From assembly GCF_002813455.1 (NCBI RefSeq), contig NZ_PHHE01000001.1, positions 620,001-684,000 of the forward strand: DNA of 64,000 bases. Direction: 5' to 3'. This stretch comes from Pseudomonas baetica (GTDB lineage Bacteria; Pseudomonadota; Gammaproteobacteria; Pseudomonadales; Pseudomonadaceae). The notes beneath the pieces are model-generated. The model searched no databases, was not told the DNA's origin, and saw only the letters and a program-made list of their open reading frames with translations. Positions 1-9,418 of this stretch are shown here, piece after piece. A program made the translations under genes and the position numbers. The stretch's first letter is position 1. Every line of letters starts with the position of its first letter.

Positions 1-1010
1 ACAAACATATTGATACATGGAAACAGCAACGTCTGGCTGATACTCATGATCAGTACGGCGCTGTACCACAGCGGTTTGACGTCATAGAAATGCGCGGCCA
101 AGGCAAAAACCGCCTCGCTGATGACCAGCAGTGCCGAGCCCAGGTAGATCTTGGTATTCAACGATACCGATGACAGGGCGCTGGCAAGCGGCAGTTGCAG
201 CAGGACGATCGTCGAGGCATGCAAGACGATCAGTGAAGCGACAAAGGGCAGGTAGCCGTCGAAAGCCAGAGCAGCCATCAGTTGCGGCAGGCTGGAGTCA
301 AAACTGCCGAAGATGAACATCATGATGATGTTATTGATCACCAGCGCCAGGAATAAACGGTCTTTCGCAAGTACGCCCATGGTACTTTTGAAGCTGGTGG
401 TATTGACCGCTTTAAGGCTCACGCCTTTTCCGAAGACCAGCACGCTGACCAGCAGCAGAACGTAGGAGGCTGTCACCAGCACGAACGACAGAGAGTCTGA
501 GGAGATCCCCAGTTTCAGGCCGAAATAGGGGCCGGTCGCCGCTCCGGCATTCAAAAAAAAGTAGCGCAGATGCATGGCGCGCTCGATCAGAGCCCGTGAC
601 TCGATGATATCGCCAATGACGGTTTTGATCGGGTTGTTGACCAGCGCCCACGACAGGTTCGCCAGCAAAGTGCCTGCGATGTAGCCATACGCATTGCTGC
701 TGACACCCAGCAGCAGATAAGAAGTTGCAGCGACGACACAGCCCAGTACGATGATTTTCAAGCGGCCGATCTTGTCTGACAGGTAGCCGCTGTAAAAACT
801 CACGATCGATGACAGTGCGATGGACAGTGTCAGGATCAGACCGATAAATGTCGCACTGAAACCAAATCGGGTATACAGCACGATCGAGATAAACGGCCAG
901 ACCATCATTGATGTTGCGCGGGTGACAAAGGTGCCGATAAACAATATCCAGATGAACAGTGGCATCTCGGACAGATATCGACGGATACCGGTTCTTATTG
1001 AAATATGCAT
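1..1010 (-). CDS. MFS transporter, N-terminal part (gene runs off the window start)
   Basis: About 336 codons are visible from the ATG at 1010 to the window edge, with no stop. Long hydrophobic segments alternate with short loops. A GYLSDKIGR motif at residues 75-83 matches the MFS loop 2-3 signature (GxLaDrxGrr) and follows the second predicted helix, so this is the N-terminal portion of a 12-helix secondary transporter in the inner membrane. No clear Shine-Dalgarno sequence precedes the ATG and the upstream frame stays open for some distance, so the start is uncertain. The substrate cannot be told. The gene is transcribed towards the window start, and its codon use is less G+C-biased than that of the following genes. 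Confidence 0.8.
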   Translation of the reverse strand, partial: MHISIRTGIRRYLSEMPLFIWILFIGTFVTRATSMMVWPFISIVLYTRFGFSATFIGLILTLSIALSSIVSFYSGYLSDKIGRLKIIVLGCVVAATSYLLLGVSSNAYGYIAGTLLANLSWALVNNPIKTVIGDIIESRALIERAMHLRYFFLNAGAATGPYFGLKLGISSDSLSFVLVTASYVLLLVSVLVFGKGVSLKAVNTTSFKSTMGVLAKDRLFLALVINNIIMMFIFGSFDSSLPQLMAALAFDGYLPFVASLIVLHASTIVLLQLPLASALSSVSLNTKIYLGSALLVISEAVFALAAHFYDVKPLWYSAVLIMSISQTLLFPCINMF

Positions 1011-1606
1011 ATTTAAAGGTGGCCGCAGTTCAACCTCTGATTTGGTGCAGGTTGAAGTTGTTTGATCAATGCACTGCCAAAGTCACGCGCTGTAGTATTT
1101 CATCCGCATCTATTTGAAGATGCACGGCGCGTTATGCCAGTCGAGTGGCATGTTTAACGTGTCGATGGATGTTTTACTCATCATGCGAGCAACTCGCTAT
1201 GCGCAAGTTTCGCTGAAAATTGAATAATAACGTCCGCGGCTACCGACAACCTGTAAGTGGCGGGTAGAAACGCGTCGAGAGGGAGGATAGGGCGAGACCG
1301 ATATCATTCCTTGATTGTCGTTGAACACATCATTGCTTCCTTGGCAGTGTTGATCCGAGTCTACATAAAGCGTCACAAAATGTTAATAAAAAATTCACAT
1401 TTAAATTTTTGTGTTCGATTTCGAATGCGCGTATCGCTGTCACTCCCGAGTTCGTTAAGCGCAGGGAGCCCAATTTAATAGACGAATCGGCAATGGCGGT
1501 CTTTACCCTGGCGGACGCCGGGTGCTGGCATGAAAGAGGCAGCGGGGGGGAGGCGGGGGCGCTGGCAAGCCCCCACAAATCGGTGCTTGCCAGCGCTTTG
1601 CAGCAG
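1011..1606. other. Gene-free stretch between the MFS gene and mlaA
   Basis: I find no ORF with protein-like composition on either strand. The part around 1370-1420 is A+T-rich. The segment nearest mlaA is G-rich and contains the hairpin described separately at 1559-1596. A promoter for the leftward MFS gene should lie here, but I see no convincing -35/-10 pair. Confidence 0.5.
1559..1596 (-). terminator. 12-bp perfect hairpin just downstream of mlaA
   Basis: GCGCTGGCAAGC at 1559-1570 pairs perfectly with GCTTGCCAGCGC at 1585-1596 around a 14-nt loop. It begins 11 nt after the mlaA stop in the direction of mlaA transcription. A C-rich stretch rather than a U-tract follows, so it may be an RNA-stabilising 3' end structure rather than a true intrinsic terminator. 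Confidence 0.45.
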
Positions 1607-2395
1607 TTACTCGGCGATCTGCAGCTTGCGTGACTCGGTGTATACGTAGCGCACTTTTTCGTATTCGAATGGTGAGTTCAGCTGACCATAGCGGAAGCTG
1701 GTCTGGTAGCGCTTGTCGACCGCGCGCAGGGCCCAGATTTCCGGGTGGTTGGAGCTGACTTCCGAGACGTTGAGGAAGTTGATCGCTGATTCGGTGGTGT
1801 AGTCGACAGCCAGGCCTGCAGTATCGCGCAGGTTGGATGGGCCGAAGATCGGCAGGACGAAGTAGGCGCCGCCCGGTACGCCGTAGAAGCCCAGGGTCTG
1901 ACCGAAGTCTTCGTTCTGACGCGGCAGGCCCATGGCGGTCGCCGGGTCCCACAGGCCGGCGATGCCGATGGTGGTGTTGAGCAGCAGGCGCGCAGTGGTT
2001 TCCATCGAACGCTGGCCCTTGAACTGCAGCAGGCTGTTGACCAGGTTCGGCACGTCGCCAAGGTTATTGAAGAAGTTGCTCACGCCGGTGCGCACGAAGC
2101 CCGGTGTGACGTAGCGGTAACCATCGACCACTGGCAGAAACACCCATTGGTCGAAGCGGTAGTTGAAGTGGTAAACCCGGCGGTTCCACGATTCCAGTGG
2201 ATCGTAGACGTTCAGCGCGTTGAGCGTCGAGCGCTCGAATTCGCGCTGATCCAGCCCCGGGTTGAACTTGAGTTTGGACAGCGGCTCCTTGAAGCCATCG
2301 CTGTCGACCACCACCGGTGCATTGGCTTTGCTGTTGTCGGCCTGGGCCACGCCTGCACAGAGTAACGCTGCAATCAGCAGGAGATATTTAGCCAC
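1607..2395 (-). CDS. mlaA: MlaA/VacJ family outer-membrane lipid-asymmetry protein
   Basis: MlaA works with the Mla ABC system to remove phospholipids from the outer leaflet of the outer membrane. The 262-residue product has the family core: NVYDPLESWNRRVYHFNY, then DNW/F-type helices and the segments LLNTTIGIAGLWDPA and GVPGGAYFVLPIFGPSNLRD. I choose the GTG at 2395, which begins a hydrophobic leader VAKYLLLIAALLCAGVAQA. Its first 8 nt overlap the stop of the upstream hydrolase gene, so the two are translationally coupled. The leader ends in a signal peptidase I-like AQA site. The only nearby cysteine lacks a canonical lipobox, unusual for a protein normally described as a lipoprotein. The mla ABC genes are not in the window. 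Confidence 0.9.
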   Translation of the reverse strand: MAKYLLLIAALLCAGVAQADNSKANAPVVVDSDGFKEPLSKLKFNPGLDQREFERSTLNALNVYDPLESWNRRVYHFNYRFDQWVFLPVVDGYRYVTPGFVRTGVSNFFNNLGDVPNLVNSLLQFKGQRSMETTARLLLNTTIGIAGLWDPATAMGLPRQNEDFGQTLGFYGVPGGAYFVLPIFGPSNLRDTAGLAVDYTTESAINFLNVSEVSSNHPEIWALRAVDKRYQTSFRYGQLNSPFEYEKVRYVYTESRKLQIAE

Positions 2396-3686
2396 GGAAG
2401 AACTCCAGCATGGCGTCGCTGTTGACGCGGTAGTTAAGGTTGCCGCAATGGCCACCCAGTGGGTAAACGGTCAGGCGATCGCCGAATGTCTTGCGCAGGA
2501 AACCGAGGTCACCCGGGCCGAGGATCACGTCGTCGGCGTTGTGCATGACGGCGATTTTCGGGCTGTCGTGCAGGTAATCCTTCAGGGCGTACAAACTGAC
2601 CTGGTCGATCAGTTGCAGCAGGCTGCCGCCGTCGGTGCGTGCGCGCCACATCGGAATCACTTGTTCAGTCAGGTAGCAATCGAAGTCGCATTGCAGCGCG
2701 CGCTTGAGGAACGGCGTCAGGCTGGTGCCTTCGGTGATCGGGAATTTCGGCGGGGTGATCAGGCCTCGACGGTTGATCAGGTCCGAAGTGAAGGCGATGT
2801 CGGCAGCCGAGAAGCGGAACGAGGTACCGATCAGCATCGCCATCTGCTCGTTGCTCAGATGCTGCTTGGACTGCTGGAAGTCATAGAGCAGGGCGTCATT
2901 GAGGTCGATATAGCCTTTCTGCTGGAAGTACCGGGTCAACTTGGAGAGCACCAGTTCATAGAACGTGGTGCTGTTGTTGATGCCTTTGACCTCGGTCTGC
3001 ACCAGCTTGTCGAGGTTGGTGATCGAGGTGTAGAGGTTCACCGGCGGATTGAGCAGCAGGACTTTCTTGAAGTTGAAGCTACGACGGGTTTCGTCCAGAT
3101 GCGCGACGAATGCAGCATCGAGAGCGCCGAGGCTATAGCCCGTGAGGTAGTACTCAGTGACCGGCAGTTTCGGGTTTTGCGCCCGCACGGCCTGCATCAC
3201 CCGGTACATGTCTTCGGCGTCTTCCTTGGTCACGCCCGGCGTGGCGAATCGCGAGGCGGCGCTGATGAAGTCGAAGCTGGTTGGCGACGACAGCTGCACG
3301 ACGTGATAGCCGGCCTTGTAGTAGAGCTTTTTCAGGTATTCGTTGAGCGTGCTGTCGTAGCGCGCGCCGGTGCCGGCGATCAGGAAAATCAGCGGCGCTG
3401 GCTTGTCCTGTTCGGCGATGCGGTAGGTAAGCTTTTTCACCGGCCAGAAATTGTCCGGCAGGATGAACTCGCGTTCCGGGCGCAAGGTGACGCTGCGGTC
3501 CGACTGATTGATGTCGTCGTCCAGCGGCAACTCCGGGCGCAAGTCCGGCGGTGTCGTGGCGATGGTCGCCTCGAACGGGTTGGTCAGGGGATAGCCATAA
3601 CTGGCGGCGTCGATATCCACCGCCAGTGCGGACGCACTCAAAATAAGGCCGCTGAACAGCGCGGCGAAGCGCAAGGAACGGAGCAT
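2388..3686 (-). CDS. Exported alpha/beta hydrolase-fold protein upstream of mlaA
   Basis: This 432-residue protein starts with a typical signal peptide (cleavage near residue 22). It shows an alpha/beta hydrolase nucleophile elbow GYSLG at 183-187 (Ser185), a candidate acid in HNADD (385/386) and a candidate catalytic His in GGHCG (about 413). This supports a periplasmic or outer-membrane serine hydrolase. Such genes next to mlaA are often mislabelled as protein kinases in Pseudomonas annotations, but no kinase motif is visible. The coupling to mlaA (8-nt overlap) suggests a job in envelope lipid handling, for example a lipase or esterase acting on displaced phospholipids. That role is inference from context. 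Confidence 0.75.
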   Translation of the reverse strand: MLRSLRFAALFSGLILSASALAVDIDAASYGYPLTNPFEATIATTPPDLRPELPLDDDINQSDRSVTLRPEREFILPDNFWPVKKLTYRIAEQDKPAPLIFLIAGTGARYDSTLNEYLKKLYYKAGYHVVQLSSPTSFDFISAASRFATPGVTKEDAEDMYRVMQAVRAQNPKLPVTEYYLTGYSLGALDAAFVAHLDETRRSFNFKKVLLLNPPVNLYTSITNLDKLVQTEVKGINNSTTFYELVLSKLTRYFQQKGYIDLNDALLYDFQQSKQHLSNEQMAMLIGTSFRFSAADIAFTSDLINRRGLITPPKFPITEGTSLTPFLKRALQCDFDCYLTEQVIPMWRARTDGGSLLQLIDQVSLYALKDYLHDSPKIAVMHNADDVILGPGDLGFLRKTFGDRLTVYPLGGHCGNLNYRVNSDAMLEFFRG

Positions 3687-3910
3687 GACTAGATCCCTTA
3701 GAGGAAGGTGCCGAATGAAGTTCGCAGGCTATGACCACCGGGGTTGCGCCAAAGTGCCATGCTGCGGCACCAAACAGGCAGAATTCGGAGTAATAGTAGC
3801 TGGACGATACACTTTGCAAGGTTTGGCTGACCAGTTAAGTGTTGTTAGCGCTTGCGTATAGCGGACGGCAGATTAAGCTGGCCGCCGATTTCCGTTGATT
3901 GGAGTGCTCC

Positions 3911-4279
3911 ATGTCTCGCCGCTTGCCCGTGATTCTGCTGCTCGTTTTGCTGCCGTTATGGCTGGCCGCCAGTTATGGCGCGCGTTATGGCTTCATGGAG
4001 GATGGGCAGTGGGTCGGCATCTGCGTTGATGAGGCCAGTCGCTGGGAGTGTCAGCTACGGTCGAACCTGGGGCTTATGATTCATTTCAAGGTATTGGGCT
4101 GGGCGGCGCTGGGTGCGGCGGTGATTGGCTATGTCGTGCCGGGGCGGACAGGGTGGTGGCTGGCGGTGCTGGCGTTGGTGTTCGGGCTGCCGGCGCTGGC
4201 GTTGTACAACACGACGTTGGCGGTGTTTGCGGTGGTGATTGCCGGGTTGCGCCTGGTCAGAGCCTCCCGTAGCGCCTGA
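3911..4279 (+). CDS. Small integral membrane protein, unknown function
   Basis: A 122-residue protein. The ATG at 3911 is chosen because GGAG lies at 3901-3904, seven bases upstream. The sequence has an N-terminal hydrophobic segment (about residues 6-22), a short polar loop containing two Cys (CVDEASRWEC), and two or three further hydrophobic segments ending in a basic tail (LRLVRASRSA). The Cys pair on the predicted periplasmic side could form a disulfide. I do not recognise a named family. It is transcribed divergently from the hydrolase-mlaA pair and is followed by a REP pair rather than another gene. Confidence 0.65.
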   Translation: MSRRLPVILLLVLLPLWLAASYGARYGFMEDGQWVGICVDEASRWECQLRSNLGLMIHFKVLGWAALGAAVIGYVVPGRTGWWLAVLALVFGLPALALYNTTLAVFAVVIAGLRLVRASRSA

Positions 4280-4288
4280 CAATCAGCC

Positions 4289-4353
4289 TTCGCGAGCAAG
4301 CCCGCTCCCACAGGAGAATGCATTCCAAATGTGGGAGCGAGCCTGCTCGCGAA
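4289..4353. repeat. REP doublet (REPIN)
   Basis: Two inverted REP units (4289-4312 and 4330-4353) with the core TCGCGAGCAAGCCCGCTCCC and its inverse lie between the convergent small membrane gene and the GH17 gene. This is the same family as the pairs at 7131, 30594, 35024, 44118, 48573, 52672 and 55681. Confidence 0.9.
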
Positions 4354-4376
4354 GAGGCCAGTACAGACGCTGAAGA

Positions 4377-5930
4377 TCAGCGGGTGCGGACGCGAAGGCA
4401 GCGCCACAGTGCCGCGACCATCAACAAGCTCACCAGCGCCCAACCCCAGGCCTGCTGATTCAGCAATCCTTCTTCATACAACTGCGGCGCAATGCCGGCG
4501 CCGATGATAAAGGTCAGCAGCGCAATCTCCCGACGCGGTACGTTGACCGGTCGGCACAGGTAAACCAGCGCCGGCACGACAAACGCCATGCTCGCAAAAC
4601 TGCGATAACGCGCATCGAATACCATCTCTAGCATCATCACCGCCGCCGCGAACCCTGCCGCTGCCACGAGCCACCCAGCGCGACGTTCCAGCAGATTGAA
4701 CGCCCGTTCACGCCAGCCGGTACGTGCGCTCAGCGTCAGCGCGGCATGCGCCAGCACCAACAGATTCAACGCTGTCAGCAAGCCAACCCACAACCACTCG
4801 CTGGCAAACCGCGTGGTCACTCGCGCCAGATCACCCCAGGCACCGATGGCACAAGCGGCGAGGGCGCCCAACACTGGCAGCACTAGCGCCGCACGCGTCG
4901 TGCGTACGCGGCCGCCAAGAATCAGCGTCCCAAGAAAAATCAAACCACCCACCGCCAGCCATTGTTTCCAGTACGGCACATTCGTTACCGGGCCAGCGAG
5001 TACGCCCTTGTCCTGGCGATCGGCATCGAACAGGCCCCAATAACCGCCGACCGCACCTTCACTCGCGCGTTTCCATGGCTGGTCAAACGCTTCGATCAGG
5101 TTGTAATGCCAGCCTTCTTTCTCGGCCATCGCGACAAAACCACGAATGAACTTGGCCTCGTTGACCCGGCTCGGCAGGGCGGTCTCGCGCTGACGGCCTT
5201 CGCTCGGCCAGCCGGTTTCGCCAATCATCACGTCCTTGGGCGCGAACTTGTTGCCGAATACCTGACGTACATCCGCCACGTGTTGCAGCGCCGCATCGAT
5301 ATTCGACGGATCGTCTTCCCAGTACGGCAGCAAGTGAATGGTCAGGAAATCCACCGCCGGCGCGACTTCCGGGTGTTTGAGCCAGAACTCCCAGACATCG
5401 GCATAGGTGACCGGTTGTTTGATCTGGCTCTTCACTTTGGTGATCAGTCTGACCAGTTGTGCGGCGGTGACTTCTTTACGCAGTAATGCTTCGTTACCGA
5501 CGATCACCGCGTTGACCACGTCCGGGTTGGCATTGGCCGATTGGATCAGCAGATCGACTTCCTTCTCGGTGTCCACCGGGTTGCTGTTGACCCAGGCGCC
5601 GATCATCAATTTCAGGCCATGTTTGCGCGCCAGATCCGGCAGCGCTTCGAGGCCTGTCATCGAATAGGTCCGGATGCATTCGAAGCGCGTCGCCAGCAGG
5701 GCGAGGTCGGCGTCCATGCGCTCCGGACGCAACTTGAACGGCACGTCGAACGGCGACTGGTCTTTGTCGAACGGCGTGTAAGACGCGCACTGCAGCTTGT
5801 GCGTCGGGGTGGCGGCGTCCGGCAGGATCACCGGTTTGCCCAGCCCGTACCAGAAGCCACCAAGGCCGAAGAGGCCGAGCAGGCAGGCGAATATGTAAGG
5901 AAGCAAAGCAAAGCGGGACGTCGCGGACAT
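4377..5930 (-). CDS. Membrane glycoside hydrolase family 17 protein (beta-glucan synthase-like)
   Basis: The 517-residue product has an N-terminal membrane anchor (about 8-30) and a periplasmic GH17-like domain with the proton donor in VGNEALLR (Glu147) and the nucleophile in IGETGWPS (Glu238). At least four hydrophobic segments follow from about residue 325. GH17 enzymes cleave or transfer beta-1,3-glucan chains, and pseudomonad homologues of this architecture are commonly labelled beta-1,6-glucan synthase. A role in periplasmic glucan remodelling is likely. The start at 5930 (MSATSRF) was chosen over an upstream one because it begins the hydrophobic anchor directly. The gene stands alone on its strand. 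Confidence 0.8.
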   Translation of the reverse strand: MSATSRFALLPYIFACLLGLFGLGGFWYGLGKPVILPDAATPTHKLQCASYTPFDKDQSPFDVPFKLRPERMDADLALLATRFECIRTYSMTGLEALPDLARKHGLKLMIGAWVNSNPVDTEKEVDLLIQSANANPDVVNAVIVGNEALLRKEVTAAQLVRLITKVKSQIKQPVTYADVWEFWLKHPEVAPAVDFLTIHLLPYWEDDPSNIDAALQHVADVRQVFGNKFAPKDVMIGETGWPSEGRQRETALPSRVNEAKFIRGFVAMAEKEGWHYNLIEAFDQPWKRASEGAVGGYWGLFDADRQDKGVLAGPVTNVPYWKQWLAVGGLIFLGTLILGGRVRTTRAALVLPVLGALAACAIGAWGDLARVTTRFASEWLWVGLLTALNLLVLAHAALTLSARTGWRERAFNLLERRAGWLVAAAGFAAAVMMLEMVFDARYRSFASMAFVVPALVYLCRPVNVPRREIALLTFIIGAGIAPQLYEEGLLNQQAWGWALVSLLMVAALWRCLRVRTR

Positions 5931-6259
5931 GGTCAGGCCGAGTGGCTGCAAAGCGACGCATGTTACCTGCATTTAGCAGGGGGTTGGTGGCTTGCATGGT
6001 TTTGACATGCAAAGTTCGGGCGGATTTTCTGGCGTCATTTATATAGGTGCGATTAATGGCTTTCTGATGTCGTTTCTCGTTGCCTTGAGGTCGCTGACAG
6101 AGCAGGTCGCCTCGGGCGTCAGGTTGATGATCGAAAGCGTCAGTACTCCACTGATGTCCGGCCGAGTTTGCGATGAGGCGTGATGGGGGCGCTGTGCACC
6201 ATAACAATACGTTGACGCCGCCCGTCATCCGTCGGGCGCAGCATTTCGGGGAAGTAACG
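5931..6259. other. Divergent intergenic region between GH17 and betaine-binding protein genes
   Basis: This 329-bp region separates two outward-facing genes and must hold both promoters. A TTGACA occurs near 6003 on the plus strand and an A+T-rich stretch with TATATA near 6040, but their spacing is not standard. No ORF is convincing. Confidence 0.4.
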
Positions 6260-7111
6260 ATGAAGATGCGACGACTTTTAGGCGCAGGTGCCGCTCTGGC
6301 GCTTGCGATGAGCTCCACTTTCGCCAGCGCTGAAAAACAGACCCTGAACATCGGTTACGTTGACGGCTGGTCCGACAGCGTCGCGACCACCCACGTGGCG
6401 GCCGAAGTGATCAAGCAGAAACTTGGCTACGACGTGAAACTGCAAGCCGTCGCCACCGGGATCATGTGGCAAGGCGTGGCCACCGGCAAACTCGACGCCA
6501 TGCTCTCCGCCTGGCTGCCGGTCACCCACGGCGAATACTGGACGAAGAACAAGGATCAGGTCGTCGATTACGGCCCGAACTTCAAGGATGCGAAAATCGG
6601 CCTGATCGTTCCGGAGTACGTTAAAGCCAAGTCCATCGAAGACCTGAAAACCGACGACACCTTCAAGAATCGCATTGTCGGCATTGATGCCGGTTCAGGC
6701 GTGATGCTCAAGACTGATCAGGCGATCAAGGATTACGGCCTCGACAAATACACCCTCAAAGCCAGTTCTGGCGCCGGCATGATCGCCGAGCTGACCCGTG
6801 CCGAGAAGAAAAATGAATCCATCGCCGTCACCGGTTGGGTGCCGCACTGGATGTTCGCCAAGTGGAAACTGCGCTTCCTCGACGATCCGAAAGGCGTGTA
6901 TGGCGCGGCTGAAACCGTGAACAGCATCGGCAGCAAAGGGCTGGATGCCAAGGCGCCGGAAGTGGCCAAGTTCCTGAAGAACTTCCAGTGGGCTTCCAAA
7001 GACGAAATCGGCGAAGTGATGCTGGCGATTCAGGATGGTGCCAAGCCCGACGCTGCTGCGAAAGATTGGGTAGCCAAACACCCGGATCGCGTGGCTGACT
7101 GGACTAAATAA
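6260..7111 (+). CDS. Glycine betaine/proline-type ABC transporter substrate-binding protein
   Basis: A 283-residue periplasmic binding protein with a clear signal peptide (MKMRRLLGAGAALALAMSSTFASA). The mature part is of the OpuAC type: LNIGYVDGWSDSVATTHVAAE near the N-terminus, a quaternary-amine pocket rich in Trp (MWQGVATGKLDAMLSAWLP, TGWVPHWMFAKWKLRFL), and WVAKHPDRVADW at the C-terminus. The ATG at 6260 is preceded by GGGGAAG. There is no permease or ATPase gene beside it, so it is an orphan binding protein that probably serves a transporter encoded elsewhere, as occurs for the choline/betaine/carnitine receptors of pseudomonads. Ligand specificity within quaternary amines cannot be read with confidence. 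Confidence 0.85.
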   Translation: MKMRRLLGAGAALALAMSSTFASAEKQTLNIGYVDGWSDSVATTHVAAEVIKQKLGYDVKLQAVATGIMWQGVATGKLDAMLSAWLPVTHGEYWTKNKDQVVDYGPNFKDAKIGLIVPEYVKAKSIEDLKTDDTFKNRIVGIDAGSGVMLKTDQAIKDYGLDKYTLKASSGAGMIAELTRAEKKNESIAVTGWVPHWMFAKWKLRFLDDPKGVYGAAETVNSIGSKGLDAKAPEVAKFLKNFQWASKDEIGEVMLAIQDGAKPDAAAKDWVAKHPDRVADWTK

Positions 7112-7130
7112 AAGCCTCACCGCCTAACCC

Positions 7131-7221
7131 TGTGGGAGCGAGCCTGCTCGCGAATGCGATCTGTCAGTTGATGCAAATATCGACTGATCTGACGCCTTCG
7201 CGAGCAGGCTCGCTCCCACAG
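7131..7221. repeat. REP doublet (REPIN)
   Basis: Inverted REP units at 7131-7154 and about 7195-7221 flank a 40-nt spacer directly downstream of the betaine-binding protein gene. Confidence 0.9.
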
Positions 7222-7352
7222 TTGTTTTGTGGCGTACCGGAAATTGGCAAAAGTGTCATGGCGTTCTACTACTAAGGTCGTCTGGAACCTCTCCCGCAGC
7301 CGCATACATTAGCTACGTTCCAACAATAATCTGTGCTGCGAGGATAAAAACA

Positions 7353-7664
7353 ATGAACGACAGCATTTACCTCTCGATTCAAAACAGTCCCCGATTCAAG
7401 GAGCTGGTGAGAAAAAGGGAAAAGTTCGCCTGGATACTCTCGGCGATCATGCTCGGGCTCTACTCTGGCTTCATCCTTCTGATCGCTTACGGGCCGCACA
7501 TATTGGGCGCCAAACTCAGTCCTGAATCCTCGATTACCTGGGGCATTCCGATCGGTGTCGGACTGATTCTGTCAGCATTCATCCTCACCGGGATCTACGT
7601 GCGCCGCGCCAATGGCGAGTTTGACGACCTGAACAATGCGATTCTCAAGGAGGCTCAGCAATGA
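7353..7664 (+). CDS. yjcH: DUF485 membrane protein, partner of ActP (YjcH-like)
   Basis: A 103-residue protein with two membrane spans (about residues 26-48 and 62-84) and a conserved N-terminal [16 protein letters not shown], the hallmark of DUF485. The start at 7353 has GAGGAT about 8 nt upstream. The stop overlaps the actP start by 4 nt (ATGA), so the two are co-translated. In enterobacteria and pseudomonads this gene always accompanies the acetate permease actP. Its exact function is unknown, but assistance to the permease is assumed. The acs gene usually found upstream is not present here. Confidence 0.88.
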   Translation: MNDSIYLSIQNSPRFKELVRKREKFAWILSAIMLGLYSGFILLIAYGPHILGAKLSPESSITWGIPIGVGLILSAFILTGIYVRRANGEFDDLNNAILKEAQQ

Positions 7665-9319
7665 TCCGGCGTCTACTTTCTCTATTGACCGTTGCAGCTT
7701 TCGCGCCGTGTGCTTTTGCGGCTGACGCCTTGACGGGCGCAGTGGCCAAGCAGCCACTGAACATTCCAGCCATCCTGATGTTCGTGGCGTTCGTTGGCGC
7801 GACCTTGTACATCACCTACTGGGCCTCGAAGAAAAACAACTCGGCGGCCGACTACTATGCGGCGGGCGGCAAGATCACCGGTTTCCAGAATGGTCTGGCG
7901 ATCGCCGGTGACTACATGTCGGCGGCGTCCTTCCTGGGGATTTCCGCGCTGGTGTTCACCTCCGGCTACGATGGCCTGATCTACTCGATCGGCTTCCTGG
8001 TGGGCTGGCCGATCATTCTGTTCCTGATCGCCGAGCGTCTGCGTAACCTGGGTAAATACACCTTTGCCGACGTGGCGTCCTACCGCCTCGGGCAAACCCA
8101 GATTCGCACCTTGTCTGCCTGCGGTTCGCTGGTGGTGGTGGCGTTCTACCTGATCGCGCAAATGGTTGGTGCCGGCAAGTTGATCCAACTGTTGTTCGGT
8201 CTGGACTACCACGTGGCGGTGATTCTGGTCGGTGTGCTGATGTGCATGTACGTGCTGTTCGGCGGCATGCTGGCGACCACTTGGGTGCAGATCATCAAGG
8301 CTGTGCTGTTGCTGTCCGGTGCCTCGTTCATGGCGCTGATGGTGATGAAGCACGTCAACTTCGACTTCAACATGCTGTTCTCCGAGGCGATCAAGGTTCA
8401 CCCTAAAGGTGAAGCGATCATGAGCCCTGGCGGCTTGGTGAAAGATCCGGTTTCGGCGTTCTCCCTCGGTCTGGCGCTGATGTTCGGTACTGCTGGCCTG
8501 CCACACATTCTGATGCGCTTCTTCACCGTGAGCGACGCTAAAGAAGCCCGTAAGAGCGTGCTGTACGCAACCGGTTTCATTGGCTACTTCTACATTCTGA
8601 CCTTCATCATCGGCTTCGGCGCGATCCTGCTGGTCAGCACCAACCCTGCCTTCAAGGATGCTGCTGGCGCGCTACTCGGCGGCAACAACATGGCGGCGGT
8701 GCACTTGGCCAACGCCGTCGGCGGTAGCATCTTCCTCGGCTTCATTTCGGCTGTAGCGTTCGCGACCATTCTGGCGGTTGTGGCGGGTCTGACCCTGGCC
8801 GGTGCATCGGCGGTGTCTCACGACCTGTATGCCAGTGTGATCAAGAAGGGCAAGGCAAACGAGAAGGATGAGATCCGCGTATCGAAGATCACTACCATTG
8901 CCTTGGCAGTGCTGGCGATTGGTCTGGGTATCCTGTTCGAAAGCCAGAACATCGCGTTCATGGTTGGCCTGGCGTTCTCGATCGCGGCGAGCTGCAACTT
9001 CCCGGTGCTGCTGCTTTCGATGTACTGGAAGAAGCTGACTACTCGCGGTGCGATGATCGGTGGCTGGCTGGGACTGGTGAGTGCGGTCGGCCTGATGGTG
9101 CTTGGCCCGACCATCTGGGTGCAGATTCTGCATCATGAGAAGGCGATCTTCCCTTACGAGTATCCTGCGTTGTTCTCGATGATCATCGCGTTTGTTGGGA
9201 TCTGGTTCTTCTCGATCACTGACAAGTCGGCGGCTGCGGATAACGAGCGGGCGCTGTTCTTCCCGCAGTTTGTGCGTTCGCAGACGGGGTTGGGGGTGAG
9301 CGGGGCGGTATCGCATTGA
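7661..9319 (+). CDS. actP: Cation/acetate symporter ActP
   Basis: A 552-residue sodium:solute symporter (SSS family) with an N-terminal signal-like sequence ([20 protein letters not shown]), then about 13 membrane spans. Family-typical stretches include [32 protein letters not shown] near residues 64-95 and the core region [22 protein letters not shown]. It takes up acetate and similar short carboxylates with Na+ or H+. Length agrees with the family (about 550). Translation is coupled to the DUF485 gene through the ATGA overlap, and a strong terminator follows at 9346-9377. Confidence 0.95.
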   Translation: MIRRLLSLLTVAAFAPCAFAADALTGAVAKQPLNIPAILMFVAFVGATLYITYWASKKNNSAADYYAAGGKITGFQNGLAIAGDYMSAASFLGISALVFTSGYDGLIYSIGFLVGWPIILFLIAERLRNLGKYTFADVASYRLGQTQIRTLSACGSLVVVAFYLIAQMVGAGKLIQLLFGLDYHVAVILVGVLMCMYVLFGGMLATTWVQIIKAVLLLSGASFMALMVMKHVNFDFNMLFSEAIKVHPKGEAIMSPGGLVKDPVSAFSLGLALMFGTAGLPHILMRFFTVSDAKEARKSVLYATGFIGYFYILTFIIGFGAILLVSTNPAFKDAAGALLGGNNMAAVHLANAVGGSIFLGFISAVAFATILAVVAGLTLAGASAVSHDLYASVIKKGKANEKDEIRVSKITTIALAVLAIGLGILFESQNIAFMVGLAFSIAASCNFPVLLLSMYWKKLTTRGAMIGGWLGLVSAVGLMVLGPTIWVQILHHEKAIFPYEYPALFSMIIAFVGIWFFSITDKSAAADNERALFFPQFVRSQTGLGVSGAVSH

Positions 9320-9345
9320 TGGTTTGATGGTTTGACGTTGTAGTG

Positions 9346-9377
9346 AATGCCCCGGTTGAGAGATCGGGGCATTTTTT
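9346..9377 (+). terminator. Rho-independent terminator after actP
   Basis: AATGCCCCG (9346-9354) pairs with CGGGGCATT (9365-9373) and is followed by a T-run, 27 nt after the actP stop. Confidence 0.9.
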
Positions 9378-9418
9378 GTGGGCGGTTATCGGGCTCTGGT
9401 GTGTATTTTTTGATTGGG

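Noticed and set aside
2388..3686. Serine/threonine protein kinase, a label often given to this position in Pseudomonas
   Set aside because: No kinase motifs are present; the GYSLG elbow and the signal peptide show an exported alpha/beta hydrolase.
2262..3692. Long plus-strand ORF of 476 codons
   Set aside because: It is antisense to the hydrolase and MlaA genes, which have clear signal peptides and motifs; its translation is rich in Val/Gln/Arg/His, as is typical of a shadow frame in high-G+C DNA.
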